DNA of 64,000 nt, taken from NCBI GenBank assembly GCA_964487745.1, contig CAZASG010000005.1, positions 67,183 through 131,182 on the forward strand, in the 5' to 3' direction. A program made the translations under genes and the position numbers. Under the pieces are notes generated by a model that did no database searches, was not told where the DNA came from, and was given only the letters and a program-made list of their open reading frames with translations. Positions 24,321 to 34,143 of this stretch are shown one piece after another; position 1 is the stretch's first letter, and each line of letters begins with the position of its first letter. This stretch comes from Desulfolinea sp964487745 (GTDB lineage: Bacteria > Chloroflexota > Anaerolineae > Anaerolineales > Villigracilaceae).

Positions 24321-24348
24321 AAAAATAGCCCTGTTTTTGAGCTATTTT
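24321..24348. terminator. Convergent terminator after the pgeF-DUF167 operon
   Basis: AAAATAGC pairs with GCTATTTT around an 11-nt loop containing a T-run. It sits between the plus-strand DUF167 gene and the minus-strand lytic transglycosylase. Confidence 0.65.
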
Positions 24349-24369
24349 CGTTTGGAACGATGCAGGTTT

Positions 24370-26790
24370 TTAGGGTGTTGCGCTGTATATATCCGTGTAG
24401 ATCTGATAGGTTTCGTAAATATATCTGATATAGTCTCTCGTCTCGGCAAAACGGATGCTTTCAAGCATAAGGTCGGGGTCGCCTTGGCCAAGTGCTTGCC
24501 ACTCTATCGCGTTGCCGGGGCCGCCGTTATATGCGGCGAGGGTTGCGTACAGGTCGCCATCCAGCAGGTCTCGATTGTCGTCAAGATAGAAAGTGCCGAA
24601 TTTAACGCTGACGATGGGACGATAAAGATCGTCGGCGGCATAGCCAATAGGCCAACCATATTGACGGGCGATATTAGCTCCGGTCGAAGGAATGACCTGC
24701 ATTAATCCGCGCGCGCCTGCTGCTGAATGCACAAAGCCCTCGAAAAGACTTTCCTGACGCATAACACTGTAGACAAAGAGAGGGTGGAAACTGTTCTCTT
24801 CAGCAGCAGATTCAACAAGATCGCTATAATACGTCCCATAACGAACGTGATTGAAATAAGCAGGCGCACGCAGTGATTCGGCATGACTTTCCATGCCCGC
24901 GAGCGTGAGCACTTGACGGATGGCAAAAATAGCAGGGCGATATGCGCCGAGATCAAGCAGGTAGTTTCCAAAGCGAAAACTATCTGCGGGATCGTTTTCC
25001 AGTTCGATTCGCAAGCTTTCAAATTCAAGGCGGGCTTGATCGTAGAGACCTAGTTCCCAAAACTCTTGCCCGCGTTGCAGGCGAAGGTCGTTGAGTAGTG
25101 CATCGGGCGTATTAAGATCGGTGGTGGCGGGTAAATCAAAAGTGATGCGGAGCCAGGCAGTCGCCTCAGCACGCTCTGTGGCAAGATCCACTTCGGGGTG
25201 GTAGATGTTGGGAAGGGCGAAGGGTTCGTTGCCTATGAGCAGATCACGGGCTCTTTCGCTGTAATATCCTGAAGGATTTATTGCTTGAGCTTGTTGCCAG
25301 GCTTCCTGAGTCGCATTCACATCTCCCAAGGCCTGCTGGGTTTTGCCGATCCATAAATAGGCACGTGCCTGATCCTCAAGGGAGGAGCTTAGGATCAGGT
25401 TGCGTTGGAAAAGCGTTAGGGATTGCGCATAGTCATTGTTTCTGTAGAGAGCGATGCCTGCTAAAAATAGTGCTTCCTGCGCGTATTTGCTGCCGGGATA
25501 TTCCTCAGCAAGCCGCAGCCAAAGATCAATAGCCTCGTCAACTTTATCATTTCTTTCCATCAAACGTGCAGCACTCATCAGGATGCGGGGGGCTTCGCTG
25601 TTTCCCGGATCGGTATAAACAAAATCGAGCAAGGTTTGTTTACCTGCCTGAAGCTGATTGAGATCAGACCACTGTGTATAGGATTTCTCCTCCCAGGCAT
25701 CTGACCAATAGCGATGATTGGGGAAATTCTCTATGAAATCTGTCCACGCGACAACTTCATCATCGTAGCGCCCGAGGGCATAAAGAGTTTTTGCGCGATA
25801 GTATTGAGCGGTCCCGTCGCTATCAGGATTTGCGGCAATAAAGCGGTCAAAAGCGAGAAGGGCTACATCATATTGCCCGGCAGCGTAATCGGTAAGGCCG
25901 CGGCTAAAATCATCGACGGGGATACCCGCTGCAACGAGTTCAAGCAAGGCTTGATACGACTCGTAGGCGAGAGGATAAGTTTCAACAGCATGCCGGTAGC
26001 GGGCATAACCAGTTTCTGTTTCTCCCAATAACAAATGCGCATATCCAGCAAAGTAATCGAGTTTGGCTTTTATAAAATCGCTATTGGTGCGTGCAAAAAT
26101 GACTTCGTAATCGGCTAATGCACCGGCATAGTCGCCAATGGACGCTTTGCTCGTTGCGACCTTGATCTCTAGGTTGATCCCGTCATCGAGGCGGGGCGCC
26201 TCGAGAGCGGCTTGGTAGGCGCTAAGCGCGCCAGCATGATCGCCGATCTCGACAAAAATGTCTCCCCGCGTCTCTTCAACATAGCTCTGTAGCAATCCCG
26301 GGCGCAATTCCAAATAGGCGGCAAAGGATTCCGTTGCTGCTTGATGACGCCCGACATTTCTGTTTGCTTCTCCCGAAATAAAATGTGCATACGCTAAAAA
26401 AGGTGAATCAGGAATCTCGATGGCAAGTTGCTGTGCAAAGGCAAGCGCTTCGTGGTCGCGTTCGTCTTCGTAGTTGACGCGCACCAGTCCCCACAGGGCA
26501 GCGGCGCGTAATTCATCATCGCTTGCGTTATTCAACGCTGCCCGAAATTCCGCTCGTGCGACATCATAATCGCCGTTGAGCAACGCCTTTTCTCCGACGT
26601 GGATGCGCGCAAGCGGTACCATAGTCGGGACGGGGGAGGGGGTAATGGTAGGTGTTGGGGATGGAGTGATGCTTGGAGAGGGTGTCAGGCTCGGGGTCGC
26701 GGTCGGTCCGATGATCGGATTCACAGGCAACGTACACGCGCCTAAAAAGACAAAAATCCACACGCCAAGCAGAATTTTTTTATAGGGCAT
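24370..26790 (-). CDS. Lipoprotein soluble lytic transglycosylase (Slt family)
   Basis: An 806-residue exported murein hydrolase. The ATG at 26790 is chosen because it opens a lipoprotein signal (MPYKKILLGVWIFVFLGAC) with lipobox LGAC; a longer frame starts 69 bp upstream. A Thr/Pro/Ser linker (about 30-60) leads to many TPR-like helices (about 70-600), a usual superhelical feature of Slt. The catalytic SLT domain is at the C-terminus, with E680 in RQESLF, then GLMQVIPSTG and AAYNGGPGN. It should cleave glycan strands to 1,6-anhydro ends. Lgt, needed to lipidate it, is encoded at 34768. Confidence 0.94.
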   Translation of the reverse strand: MPYKKILLGVWIFVFLGACTLPVNPIIGPTATPSLTPSPSITPSPTPTITPSPVPTMVPLARIHVGEKALLNGDYDVARAEFRAALNNASDDELRAAALWGLVRVNYEDERDHEALAFAQQLAIEIPDSPFLAYAHFISGEANRNVGRHQAATESFAAYLELRPGLLQSYVEETRGDIFVEIGDHAGALSAYQAALEAPRLDDGINLEIKVATSKASIGDYAGALADYEVIFARTNSDFIKAKLDYFAGYAHLLLGETETGYARYRHAVETYPLAYESYQALLELVAAGIPVDDFSRGLTDYAAGQYDVALLAFDRFIAANPDSDGTAQYYRAKTLYALGRYDDEVVAWTDFIENFPNHRYWSDAWEEKSYTQWSDLNQLQAGKQTLLDFVYTDPGNSEAPRILMSAARLMERNDKVDEAIDLWLRLAEEYPGSKYAQEALFLAGIALYRNNDYAQSLTLFQRNLILSSSLEDQARAYLWIGKTQQALGDVNATQEAWQQAQAINPSGYYSERARDLLIGNEPFALPNIYHPEVDLATERAEATAWLRITFDLPATTDLNTPDALLNDLRLQRGQEFWELGLYDQARLEFESLRIELENDPADSFRFGNYLLDLGAYRPAIFAIRQVLTLAGMESHAESLRAPAYFNHVRYGTYYSDLVESAAEENSFHPLFVYSVMRQESLFEGFVHSAAGARGLMQVIPSTGANIARQYGWPIGYAADDLYRPIVSVKFGTFYLDDNRDLLDGDLYATLAAYNGGPGNAIEWQALGQGDPDLMLESIRFAETRDYIRYIYETYQIYTDIYSATP

Positions 26791-26911
26791 GGCGTTTCTT
26801 ATACTGGTAAACGATGTGGCTGTCAATAACTTAGGCTTCCAAGATACGAAAAAAATCAAGAGAGTGCCATGTTATAATTTCATCCATTAAGAGTGTGAAG
26901 AAGAGGATGTC

Positions 26912-27748
26912 ATGCAAGAAAAAATAACGATTAAAGAAATAGATGAAGTTGTTGCTGCGATCCGCTCGCGCGTGGATGCAAAACCTCGCGTTGGCTTGAT
27001 TTTAGGCTCGGGACTAAGCGATTTTGCTAACTCTGTTGAGAATGCCACATCCATACCTTTTGGTGACCTCCCTCATTGGCCTGTTTCGACTGTAAAGGGG
27101 CATTCGGGGCGTCTGGTTATCGGCCAGATCGAAGGGCAGGATGTCTTTGTCTTGCAGGGACGTATTCACTTCTATGAAGGATATACCATGCAGCAGGTTA
27201 CCTTGCCGGTGCGCGTCATGCAGCGAATGGGTGTCGAGATCATGTTCGTGACGAATGCCGCAGGCGGTATTGCGGATGCACATCAGCCTGGCGATGTTAT
27301 GTTGATCATCGATCATATCAACATGCCCGGCTTGGTTGGGCAAAGCCCTATGCATGGTCCCAATTACGACGAGCTTGGCCCCCGTTTCCCCGATATGACC
27401 CAGGCTTATGATCTTGAACTCCTTGATCTTGCACGAAAGGTTGCCAACGAAAATGACGTTCCCTTCCACGAGGGTGTTTATTGCGGATTAAGCGGCCCCT
27501 CGTTTGAAACACCGGCAGAGTTGCGCTTTTTGAAGATGATCGGCGCTGATTCTGTTGGCATGTCCACCGTTTCAGAAGTTTCTGTGGCGCGTCATGGTGG
27601 TATGCGAGTATTGGGAATTTCCGGTATTAGCAACAAAGCCCATACCGATATTTCTTTTGTCGCAACACATGATGATGTTCTCGAAGCAGGCAAGAAAATT
27701 GTTCCGAAGATGGAAACCATCATTCGCGGTGTTTTGCGCTCTATCTAG
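26912..27748 (+). CDS. punA: Purine nucleoside phosphorylase
   Basis: A 278-residue trimeric-type PNP that splits purine nucleosides with phosphate to base and ribose-1-phosphate (salvage). Motifs are GLILGSGLSDF (phosphate site), VKGHSG, GRIHFYEGY, VTNAAGG and the specificity region with ISGISNKAH. The length is typical. GAGGATG precedes the ATG. A TATAAT at 26873-26878 may be its -10, but no good -35 is seen. Confidence 0.96.
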   Translation: MQEKITIKEIDEVVAAIRSRVDAKPRVGLILGSGLSDFANSVENATSIPFGDLPHWPVSTVKGHSGRLVIGQIEGQDVFVLQGRIHFYEGYTMQQVTLPVRVMQRMGVEIMFVTNAAGGIADAHQPGDVMLIIDHINMPGLVGQSPMHGPNYDELGPRFPDMTQAYDLELLDLARKVANENDVPFHEGVYCGLSGPSFETPAELRFLKMIGADSVGMSTVSEVSVARHGGMRVLGISGISNKAHTDISFVATHDDVLEAGKKIVPKMETIIRGVLRSI

Positions 27749-27787
27749 TATTTCTTAATTGTTTTTTCTCCATAAAACGAAACGAGC

Positions 27788-28468
27788 ATGGTTGCCATTT
27801 ATGGTTTTCTCTCAACCTATGAGGGACTCATTTATTTTTTTCTCGTCTTGGGTGGGTTATTTCTCGGGCGCTGGCTTTGGCGTACCTGGAAGGCATGGCG
27901 AGGAGCGATCTATAGTTTGGAACGCGAGATTTCGCAGCAGCGTTTTGTGCGCGCTCTCGCATTAAGCCTGGTTTGGCTTGCTCTCCTTTTAGGAGAATTT
28001 GTCGTCACCTCTTTTATCGTGCCTTCGATCCCCCCTTCAGCATTTATTCCCACCCCAACTGTAGATCTGCTCGTCACGCCGACGGGAACGATCTCCGCAG
28101 AGTTAGCTGCTACATTAGATGCACGCCCCACGCCCGCAGCAGCTAATTTTGGCGAGGGCTGTATCCCTGAGCAGAAGATCGTCGATTCTCCGGCTCCCGG
28201 GCAGGAGCTCAGCGGGATCGTGGAATTGATCGGCACCGTTGATATCCCCCAGTTTGGTTTTTACAAATTTGAAGTCTCTCCCGCTGGGGCAGAGAACTGG
28301 TCAACTGTTTTTGCCGGACGTGAAGTCATTCACGATGATGTGCTGGGACGTATCGACACGGGTGAGCTAACTCCGGGCGACTATGAGCTTCGTTTGGTCA
28401 TCACGGATAATCTTGGCGAGGCGCTGCCTCCTTGTGTGATCCCGATCCGGGTGATAGGGCAGCAATAA
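27788..28468 (+). CDS. Membrane protein with extracytoplasmic Ig-like domain
   Basis: A 226-residue protein with a hydrophobic N-terminal segment (about 12-28) and a second (about 55-80). A Pro/Thr linker follows, then a compact beta-rich domain starting GCIPEQKIVDSPAPGQELSG with GFYKFEVSPAG and the ending LPPCVIPIRVIG. Similar domains follow Thr/Pro linkers in other Chloroflexota envelope proteins, as far as I recall. Function is unknown. The stop overlaps the next start codon by one base (TAATG). Confidence 0.75.
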   Translation: MVAIYGFLSTYEGLIYFFLVLGGLFLGRWLWRTWKAWRGAIYSLEREISQQRFVRALALSLVWLALLLGEFVVTSFIVPSIPPSAFIPTPTVDLLVTPTGTISAELAATLDARPTPAAANFGEGCIPEQKIVDSPAPGQELSGIVELIGTVDIPQFGFYKFEVSPAGAENWSTVFAGREVIHDDVLGRIDTGELTPGDYELRLVITDNLGEALPPCVIPIRVIGQQ

Positions 28469-29010
28469 TGAGCATCGATATTAAAATTCGCTCAGCGAAT
28501 GCATCAGATATTCAGCGCTTGGTAGGCTTGGAGCATACAGTTGACACTGACTATGTCTGGCAGCTGGATTTGCAGAAGGAATCCAGTCAGATAATGGTAT
28601 CTTTGCGTCAAGTCCGCTTGCCACGTCCTGTACCGGTACAATATCCTCGGGATCATTTTTCATTGGCTGATGAATGGAACAACAGTGCCCGTACCTTGGT
28701 GGCAGTCAATGATGGGACGCCGGTGGGCTATATCCGTTTTTTTGAGCAGGCTAACGCAGCATCTGTCTGGATACAAGATTTGGTTGTTGGAACGGAAGCA
28801 CGTCGAAAGGGGATCGCATCGCTGTTGGTTGAGCGTGTTGCGCGCTGGGGGTTGGGGCGTCATAATCGCCAGCTTTTTATCGAAGTTTCATCGAAGAATC
28901 ATCCCATGATCGATCTAGCTCAGAAGCTTGGTTTTGAATTTAGCGGATATAATGACCATTATTATGCTACGCAAGATGTAGCGTTGTTTTTTGGAAAGCT
29001 TATTAAGTAG
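28468..29010 (+). CDS. GNAT family N-acetyltransferase
   Basis: A 180-residue acetyl-CoA-dependent acyltransferase. The pyrophosphate-binding loop is ARRKGIASLL in motif A (VWIQDLVVGTEARRKGIA), followed by the late-fold QKLGFEFSGYND. The ATG overlaps the previous stop codon (TAATG), which favours it over upstream in-frame starts. Substrate is unknown; the RimI/RimJ-like size suits protein or small-amine acetylation. Confidence 0.88.
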   Translation: MSIDIKIRSANASDIQRLVGLEHTVDTDYVWQLDLQKESSQIMVSLRQVRLPRPVPVQYPRDHFSLADEWNNSARTLVAVNDGTPVGYIRFFEQANAASVWIQDLVVGTEARRKGIASLLVERVARWGLGRHNRQLFIEVSSKNHPMIDLAQKLGFEFSGYNDHYYATQDVALFFGKLIK

Positions 29011-29054
29011 ATATTTCTTTTGTGGAGTCTCTTCATGTTTAATGGTCGGATGAG

Positions 29055-30962
29055 ATGAGCAATTTTCTGGTGGGGATACGGGTACTTAACGAGATATTGA
29101 CAGCCGGTGTATCGATCACGGCTTTCTCGTTATTTCTCTATGCTTTGACATTTAATTTGCGCAATCGTGTGGCGCGATCTTTTGCGGTGATTATGCTTTG
29201 TGTGGTCGTGGTTTTCACCGCAGAAGCGATGCAAAATGAAACCGTGCCTGCCTGGGGCCTGGAGCTCTTGCTCCAGATACAATGGTTTGGGATCGTTTTT
29301 CTCCCCGCTGCGTATTTGCATCTCTCAGATGCTTTGCTTATTACAGCAGGGATGCCCTCTCGTGGACGCAGGCGTCTTGCGATCCGTTTGATCTATATTG
29401 TTTCAGCAGGTTTCTTGCTGCTTCTGGGGTTTGATCTCTTGTTTGGGGAATTTATTGCAGAGGGTCAGCCCGCTCCGCATTTACAGCGTACTTTCTGGAC
29501 AGAACTATTCACAGCTTACTATGTCCTTGCTATGGTCTGGGCATGGATCAATTTCGCTCGCGCCTTTAATCAGATGCTCACGCGCTCAGGTAGACGGCGG
29601 ATGGTTTATTTAATGGCGGGTGCCACCGCCCCTGCTTTGGGGTCGTACCCTTATTTGATGTATGGTTCTTCGTTTGCTGAGGAGCATCTCTTTCTTTTTT
29701 GGACATCTGCGCTGACGATCAATATCTTTGTGGGAGGCCTGATCGTAGTGATGGCATACGCTGTCGCTTTTTTTGGTGTTTCCTGGCCCGACCGCTTGGT
29801 AAAAACACGCCTTTTCAAGTGGATATTGCGAGGTCCTGTGGCTGCTTCGATCACCCTGGGCTTAATGACTGTTGTGCGCAGAGGCGGAGAGATTTATGGC
29901 GGCGATCCCTATTCTGCCTTTGTTCCCCTCATGATGGTAGTCAGCGTTTTGTTGATCGAACACACGATTACTGTGTTGGCACCCCTGTGGGAACGGACCC
30001 TCTTCTTTGGGGGAGATCGGGACGAATTGCTGCTCTTGCAAAATATCGAAGAGCGTTTGCTCACACGTAGTGACTTGCGTCAATTTCTCGATGCGGTGCT
30101 GGCAGCAGTGCGCGACCATCTTCAATCGCCATTGGCATTTATTGTGGCGTTGGATAACGGCGACTTTTCCATGATCACATTAGCAGGGAATAAAAACTTA
30201 CTGGATCAAGATCATTTCCCTGACCTTCTACGTGTTCCCGAGATCGAATCCGGTCGAGAACGCCACGAATTTGTTTGGGGAGATTTTTTGCTTTTGCCTT
30301 TGAGAAAACGTAAACGGGACATGGATCGCGATGAAGTCCCCCCGCTTTTGGGTGTTTTGGGAGTGGCGCAGGTTGAGCATGCTCATATCGAGCAGGATCA
30401 ACGTGATTCCCTCTGGCTTTTGGCAGAGCGTGCTGCGCTTGCTTTAGAAGATCGTCAGTTGCAACAAAGCGTTTTTCAATCGTTACAAGATCTGCAGCCC
30501 CAGGCAGAAGCGCTTCAGCGTTGGCGTGCATCAGGGCGTTATGATAGCAAAGCCAGTATGCTGTCTGAGACTCTGCCTCCCGAAGCAGATTTAGCCAACT
30601 GGGTCAAGGACGCATTGAGCCATTATTGGGGTGGTCCAAAATTGAGCGATAGTCCACTTATGGATTTGGAGGTTGTGCAGCAAACCGCAGCCGAACATGA
30701 TGGTAATGCGGTAAATGCCTTACGTGCCATTCTGCGCCGAGGAGTTGATAAAATACGTCCAGAGGGTGAACGTCGTTTTACTGGCGAGTGGATACTCTAT
30801 AATATCCTCGAGATGAAGTTTATTGAGGGTCGCAAAGTGCGCGATGTTGCAACACGTCTTGCGATGTCAGAGGCTGATCTTTACCGAAAACAACGTGTTG
30901 CAGTTGAAGCCGTTGCAAAAATGCTTCTGGAAATGGAAACAGAGGTAAAGCAGTTTGAATAA
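29055..30962 (+). CDS. Polytopic membrane sensor-like protein with GAF-like region
   Basis: A 635-residue protein. The first 310 residues contain about eight hydrophobic segments resembling the 7TM region of histidine kinases. A GAF-like stretch follows (about 325-470; LLTRSDLRQFLDAVLAAVRDH). The C-terminal 130 residues are charged and helical (RFTGEWILYNILEMKF, then VRDVATRLAMSEADLYRKQR), with an HTH-like look. No HisKA or HATPase motif is present, so it is not a kinase. It may pass a membrane signal to DNA or to a partner protein. It is followed 71 bp later by an S1 protein. The family is not recognised with certainty. Confidence 0.7.
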   Translation: MSNFLVGIRVLNEILTAGVSITAFSLFLYALTFNLRNRVARSFAVIMLCVVVVFTAEAMQNETVPAWGLELLLQIQWFGIVFLPAAYLHLSDALLITAGMPSRGRRRLAIRLIYIVSAGFLLLLGFDLLFGEFIAEGQPAPHLQRTFWTELFTAYYVLAMVWAWINFARAFNQMLTRSGRRRMVYLMAGATAPALGSYPYLMYGSSFAEEHLFLFWTSALTINIFVGGLIVVMAYAVAFFGVSWPDRLVKTRLFKWILRGPVAASITLGLMTVVRRGGEIYGGDPYSAFVPLMMVVSVLLIEHTITVLAPLWERTLFFGGDRDELLLLQNIEERLLTRSDLRQFLDAVLAAVRDHLQSPLAFIVALDNGDFSMITLAGNKNLLDQDHFPDLLRVPEIESGRERHEFVWGDFLLLPLRKRKRDMDRDEVPPLLGVLGVAQVEHAHIEQDQRDSLWLLAERAALALEDRQLQQSVFQSLQDLQPQAEALQRWRASGRYDSKASMLSETLPPEADLANWVKDALSHYWGGPKLSDSPLMDLEVVQQTAAEHDGNAVNALRAILRRGVDKIRPEGERRFTGEWILYNILEMKFIEGRKVRDVATRLAMSEADLYRKQRVAVEAVAKMLLEMETEVKQFE

Positions 30963-31033
30963 GCAGTTTTGTGAGTCGTGAAAAGCTGCTCCGGGACAAG
31001 CAGCAGGTAGATGAAGAACGGAGGAAGGATTTA

Positions 31034-31975
31034 ATGGTGAACAAAGAAAAGGTTCAAGAAAAAGGAAGAACTGAGAACGATGATGCCTGGTGGGCTTCTG
31101 TTTTGGCGGACGAGAATCGCTATGCAGTTGAAAGAGGTACTCCCAAGTATAAAAAGGAACTTGACCATAAAAGAGAGGATGCTCCTGCCCTCAACTGGGA
31201 AAAAGCGCAGCAACTATATAAACAGGATTCTGTAGTTTCTTTGCGTGTCACTGGTCATAATCGCGGCGGGGTCTTGGTAGAGGGAGAAGAACTCAAAGGC
31301 TTTGTGCCCTTCTCGCACTTAACCAAGTTAGAGGATGATAGCGACCCTGCCAAACGCGAGGAGACTCTTTCAACTTATGATGGTATGACCTTGGAGCTAA
31401 AGGTGATCGAGTGTGTGCCGGAAGATGGACGGATCGTTTTCTCAGAGCGTGCGGCACAGGCAGGTGCAGGTCGTCGGCGGGAGCTTTTCTCTTCGCTGAC
31501 CAAGGGGAAGGAAGTCCTTGGCGAAGTTACCAACATCACAGACTTTGGTGTCTTCGTTGACCTTGGTGGTGTTGAGGGCCTTGTGCACATATCGGAACTC
31601 TCTTGGGGGCGCGTGGGGCACCCTCGTGAAATTGTTGAGATGAGAGAGAAGATTCGAGTACAGGTTTTGGATATCTCCCCGGAGCGATGCCGAGTTGCAC
31701 TCAGTGTGAAACGCCTTATCAATAACCCCTGGGAAACAGCAGCAGAAAAGTATCAATTCGGACAAATCGTTGACGGAGAAGTCTCCGCGCTGGTCTCTTT
31801 TGGGATTTTTGCTCGTCTTGAAGACGGCATAGAGGGGCTGGTGCACAGCTCGGAGATTCCTGATAATGGACAGAAGATGCGTAAAGGAGATCAGGTCCAG
31901 TTGCGTATTCTGCACATAGATCCCCAAAAACAACGTATGGGGTTGAGTCTAAAAATACAATCTAATAATGATTAG
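31034..31975 (+). CDS. S1 domain RNA-binding protein (RpsA-like)
   Basis: A 313-residue RNA-binding protein with a charged N-terminus and three S1/OB domains. They begin around VVSLRVTGHNRGGVLVEGE, then GEVTNITDFGVFVDLGGVEG with LVHISELSW, and finally DGEVSALVSFGIFARL with LVHSSE. The ATG at 31034 is preferred because GGAGGAAGG lies 5 nt before it; an in-frame GTG 63 bp upstream would add a Lys-rich tail. It may serve as a short ribosomal protein S1 or a translation regulator. It overlaps ftsK by 8 bp. Confidence 0.88.
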   Translation: MVNKEKVQEKGRTENDDAWWASVLADENRYAVERGTPKYKKELDHKREDAPALNWEKAQQLYKQDSVVSLRVTGHNRGGVLVEGEELKGFVPFSHLTKLEDDSDPAKREETLSTYDGMTLELKVIECVPEDGRIVFSERAAQAGAGRRRELFSSLTKGKEVLGEVTNITDFGVFVDLGGVEGLVHISELSWGRVGHPREIVEMREKIRVQVLDISPERCRVALSVKRLINNPWETAAEKYQFGQIVDGEVSALVSFGIFARLEDGIEGLVHSSEIPDNGQKMRKGDQVQLRILHIDPQKQRMGLSLKIQSNND

Positions 31976-34103
31976 AAAATTCTTTTCCGAATCGAGCGAC
32001 TGGCTGGATCGCCTTACAAAAGTTAAGTTGCATTTTGGTCGCTTTGCTAGTGATATCGGTGGTGTTTTGCTGCTTGCAATTGCCCTCGTTTCATTACTGG
32101 CACTATTTGGGTGGACAGAAGGAGAGTGGCTAACTCCATGGGTTGAATTTTTGGGCATATGGTTTGGATGGGGTAGTTATCTTGCTGTGATCTCGATTGG
32201 GATGTTAGGGATATTAGCGCTGCGCCGCTCCGAGGAGCCTCTCCCGTGGGGACGTTTATTTACCCTTGAGTTCGCGGCATTCCTGACTCTAGGCTTGCTG
32301 ACCGTACTAGGAGGGCGTGATCTGCAAAGAGCGGAACTGGGTCTCGACGGCGGACGATTGGGTTGGGGTTTGGATCAAATGTTAAGTAAGCTTATCAGCC
32401 CGTTAGGCAGTTTACTGATCTTCATCATCGGCTGGTTCCTGGCTGTGATGAGCGGGTTTGGACTTTGGCGTTATCTCGAAGCATGGCTCTTGCAGGTAGG
32501 TGGTGAAAAGCGGGATGAAATTGAGTCCGAGAGCGAGCCAGAGGAAGTGCCTAAAGTGAAGCCACGCAAAGCACCTAAGACAAAACTCCCTCCAGAATTT
32601 CGAAAATCTTTCTCATTATCAGAAGCGGAAGATGAACGCCCGGCAAAACCGCTGCCTCGTGATGAGCGCTTACCACCCTTAGACTTTCTGCTTAGTGAAC
32701 GCAGAAATCGTCTGGATGAGCGCACCATCAACCAAACTGCGGGCTTGATCGAAAAGACCTTGGATGAGTTTGGAATCCCTGCCAAGGTGATCGGGTTCCG
32801 CGTAGGACCTGCGATCACACAATTTGCGGTGCAGCCTGGCTTTATTGACAAAGGTATGGCTGGCGACGAAGAACAACGCTTGATGAAGGTACGTGTTGCC
32901 CAAATTGCCTCGCTGCAGAAGGATTTGGCACTGGCTCTCTCTGCGCAGCGTTTGCGTATTGAAGCACCTGTGCCGGGACGCTCTTATGTTGGTATCGAAG
33001 TTCCAAATTCGCATGTTGAAGTGGTTCGCCTGCGTTCTATTTTGGAATCAGAAGCTTTTCAAAGGGTTCGTTCGCCGCTGGCTATTGCGGTCGGACGGGA
33101 TGTTTCTGGTCACCCCGTAGTGGCAGATTTGGCAAAAATGCCTCATCTTTTAATTGCAGGCTCAACAGGGTCGGGGAAATCTGTTTCTATCATCTCTATT
33201 GCAACCTCACTGGCAATGAATAATCATCCCGACGATCTGCGCTTGGTTATGATTGATTCGAAGATGGTTGAGTTGATCCGCTTTAACGGCTTGCCGCACC
33301 TATATGGCAAGGTAGAAACGAATATTGATCGCATCCAGGGCGTTTTGCGTTGGGTCGTGGTCGAAATGGAACAGCGCTATAAGCTACTGGAAAAAGAAAG
33401 CTCGCGCGATATTCAGTCTTATAACAGAAAAGTGCTGCGGCGCAAGAATGGTTTTGCCATGCCGCGTATCGTTGTCTTGATCGACGAAATGGCGGATTTG
33501 ATGATGAATGCTCCTGATCAGACCGAGCACAATCTTGTTCGTTTGGCACAGATGGCACGTGCAACAGGCATTCACTTGGTGATGGCTACTCAACGCCCCA
33601 GCACCGATGTGGTTACTGGATTGATCAAAGCCAACTTCCCGGCGCGTATCGCGTTTGCAGTCACATCTGGTGTTGATTCGCGCGTTATTTTGGATAGTGT
33701 TGGGGCTGAAAATCTGCTTGGAAACGGAGACATGTTGTTCCTGAGTCCGGAAGCGGGTACGCCATCCCGTGTGCAAGGTGTCATGATCACGGATAAAGAG
33801 ATCGAAAAGGTGATCAATTATTGGCATCAGAGTGGCCAGGTATCCGATGAAGCTCCACCCTGGGAAGAAGTACTCAATAGCACCGATGATGAGGATGAAA
33901 GTCTGATAGAGCAGGCGATAGACGTGATCCAGAAAACGCAGCGGGCATCAGCATCATTGTTGCAGAGGCGTTTACGGATCGGCTATCCGCGCGCTGCACG
34001 CCTGCTTGATAGCCTTGAAGATTTGGGAATTGTCGGTCCCGCCTTGGGGGGCGGACGCGAGCGGGATGTTTTGATCTCGCCGGATGACGAAGTTGAATAT
34101 TAG
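31968..34103 (+). CDS. ftsK: DNA translocase FtsK/SpoIIIE
   Basis: A 711-residue septum-located DNA pump for chromosome dimer resolution and segregation. The N-terminal 175 residues have four membrane helices. A short linker leads to the alpha/beta motor, with Walker A GSTGSGKS at 398-405, Walker B IVVLIDEMADLM and ATQRPSTDV. The C-terminal winged-helix gamma domain (LLQRRLRIGYPRAARLLD) recognises KOPS-like sequences. The linker is shorter than in E. coli. The ATG overlaps the S1-protein gene, so the two are co-expressed. Confidence 0.97.
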   Translation: MIRKFFSESSDWLDRLTKVKLHFGRFASDIGGVLLLAIALVSLLALFGWTEGEWLTPWVEFLGIWFGWGSYLAVISIGMLGILALRRSEEPLPWGRLFTLEFAAFLTLGLLTVLGGRDLQRAELGLDGGRLGWGLDQMLSKLISPLGSLLIFIIGWFLAVMSGFGLWRYLEAWLLQVGGEKRDEIESESEPEEVPKVKPRKAPKTKLPPEFRKSFSLSEAEDERPAKPLPRDERLPPLDFLLSERRNRLDERTINQTAGLIEKTLDEFGIPAKVIGFRVGPAITQFAVQPGFIDKGMAGDEEQRLMKVRVAQIASLQKDLALALSAQRLRIEAPVPGRSYVGIEVPNSHVEVVRLRSILESEAFQRVRSPLAIAVGRDVSGHPVVADLAKMPHLLIAGSTGSGKSVSIISIATSLAMNNHPDDLRLVMIDSKMVELIRFNGLPHLYGKVETNIDRIQGVLRWVVVEMEQRYKLLEKESSRDIQSYNRKVLRRKNGFAMPRIVVLIDEMADLMMNAPDQTEHNLVRLAQMARATGIHLVMATQRPSTDVVTGLIKANFPARIAFAVTSGVDSRVILDSVGAENLLGNGDMLFLSPEAGTPSRVQGVMITDKEIEKVINYWHQSGQVSDEAPPWEEVLNSTDDEDESLIEQAIDVIQKTQRASASLLQRRLRIGYPRAARLLDSLEDLGIVGPALGGGRERDVLISPDDEVEY

Positions 34104-34143
34104 TTTGTAGTATGATAGGCCAACCTAATTACTGGAGTTCTTT

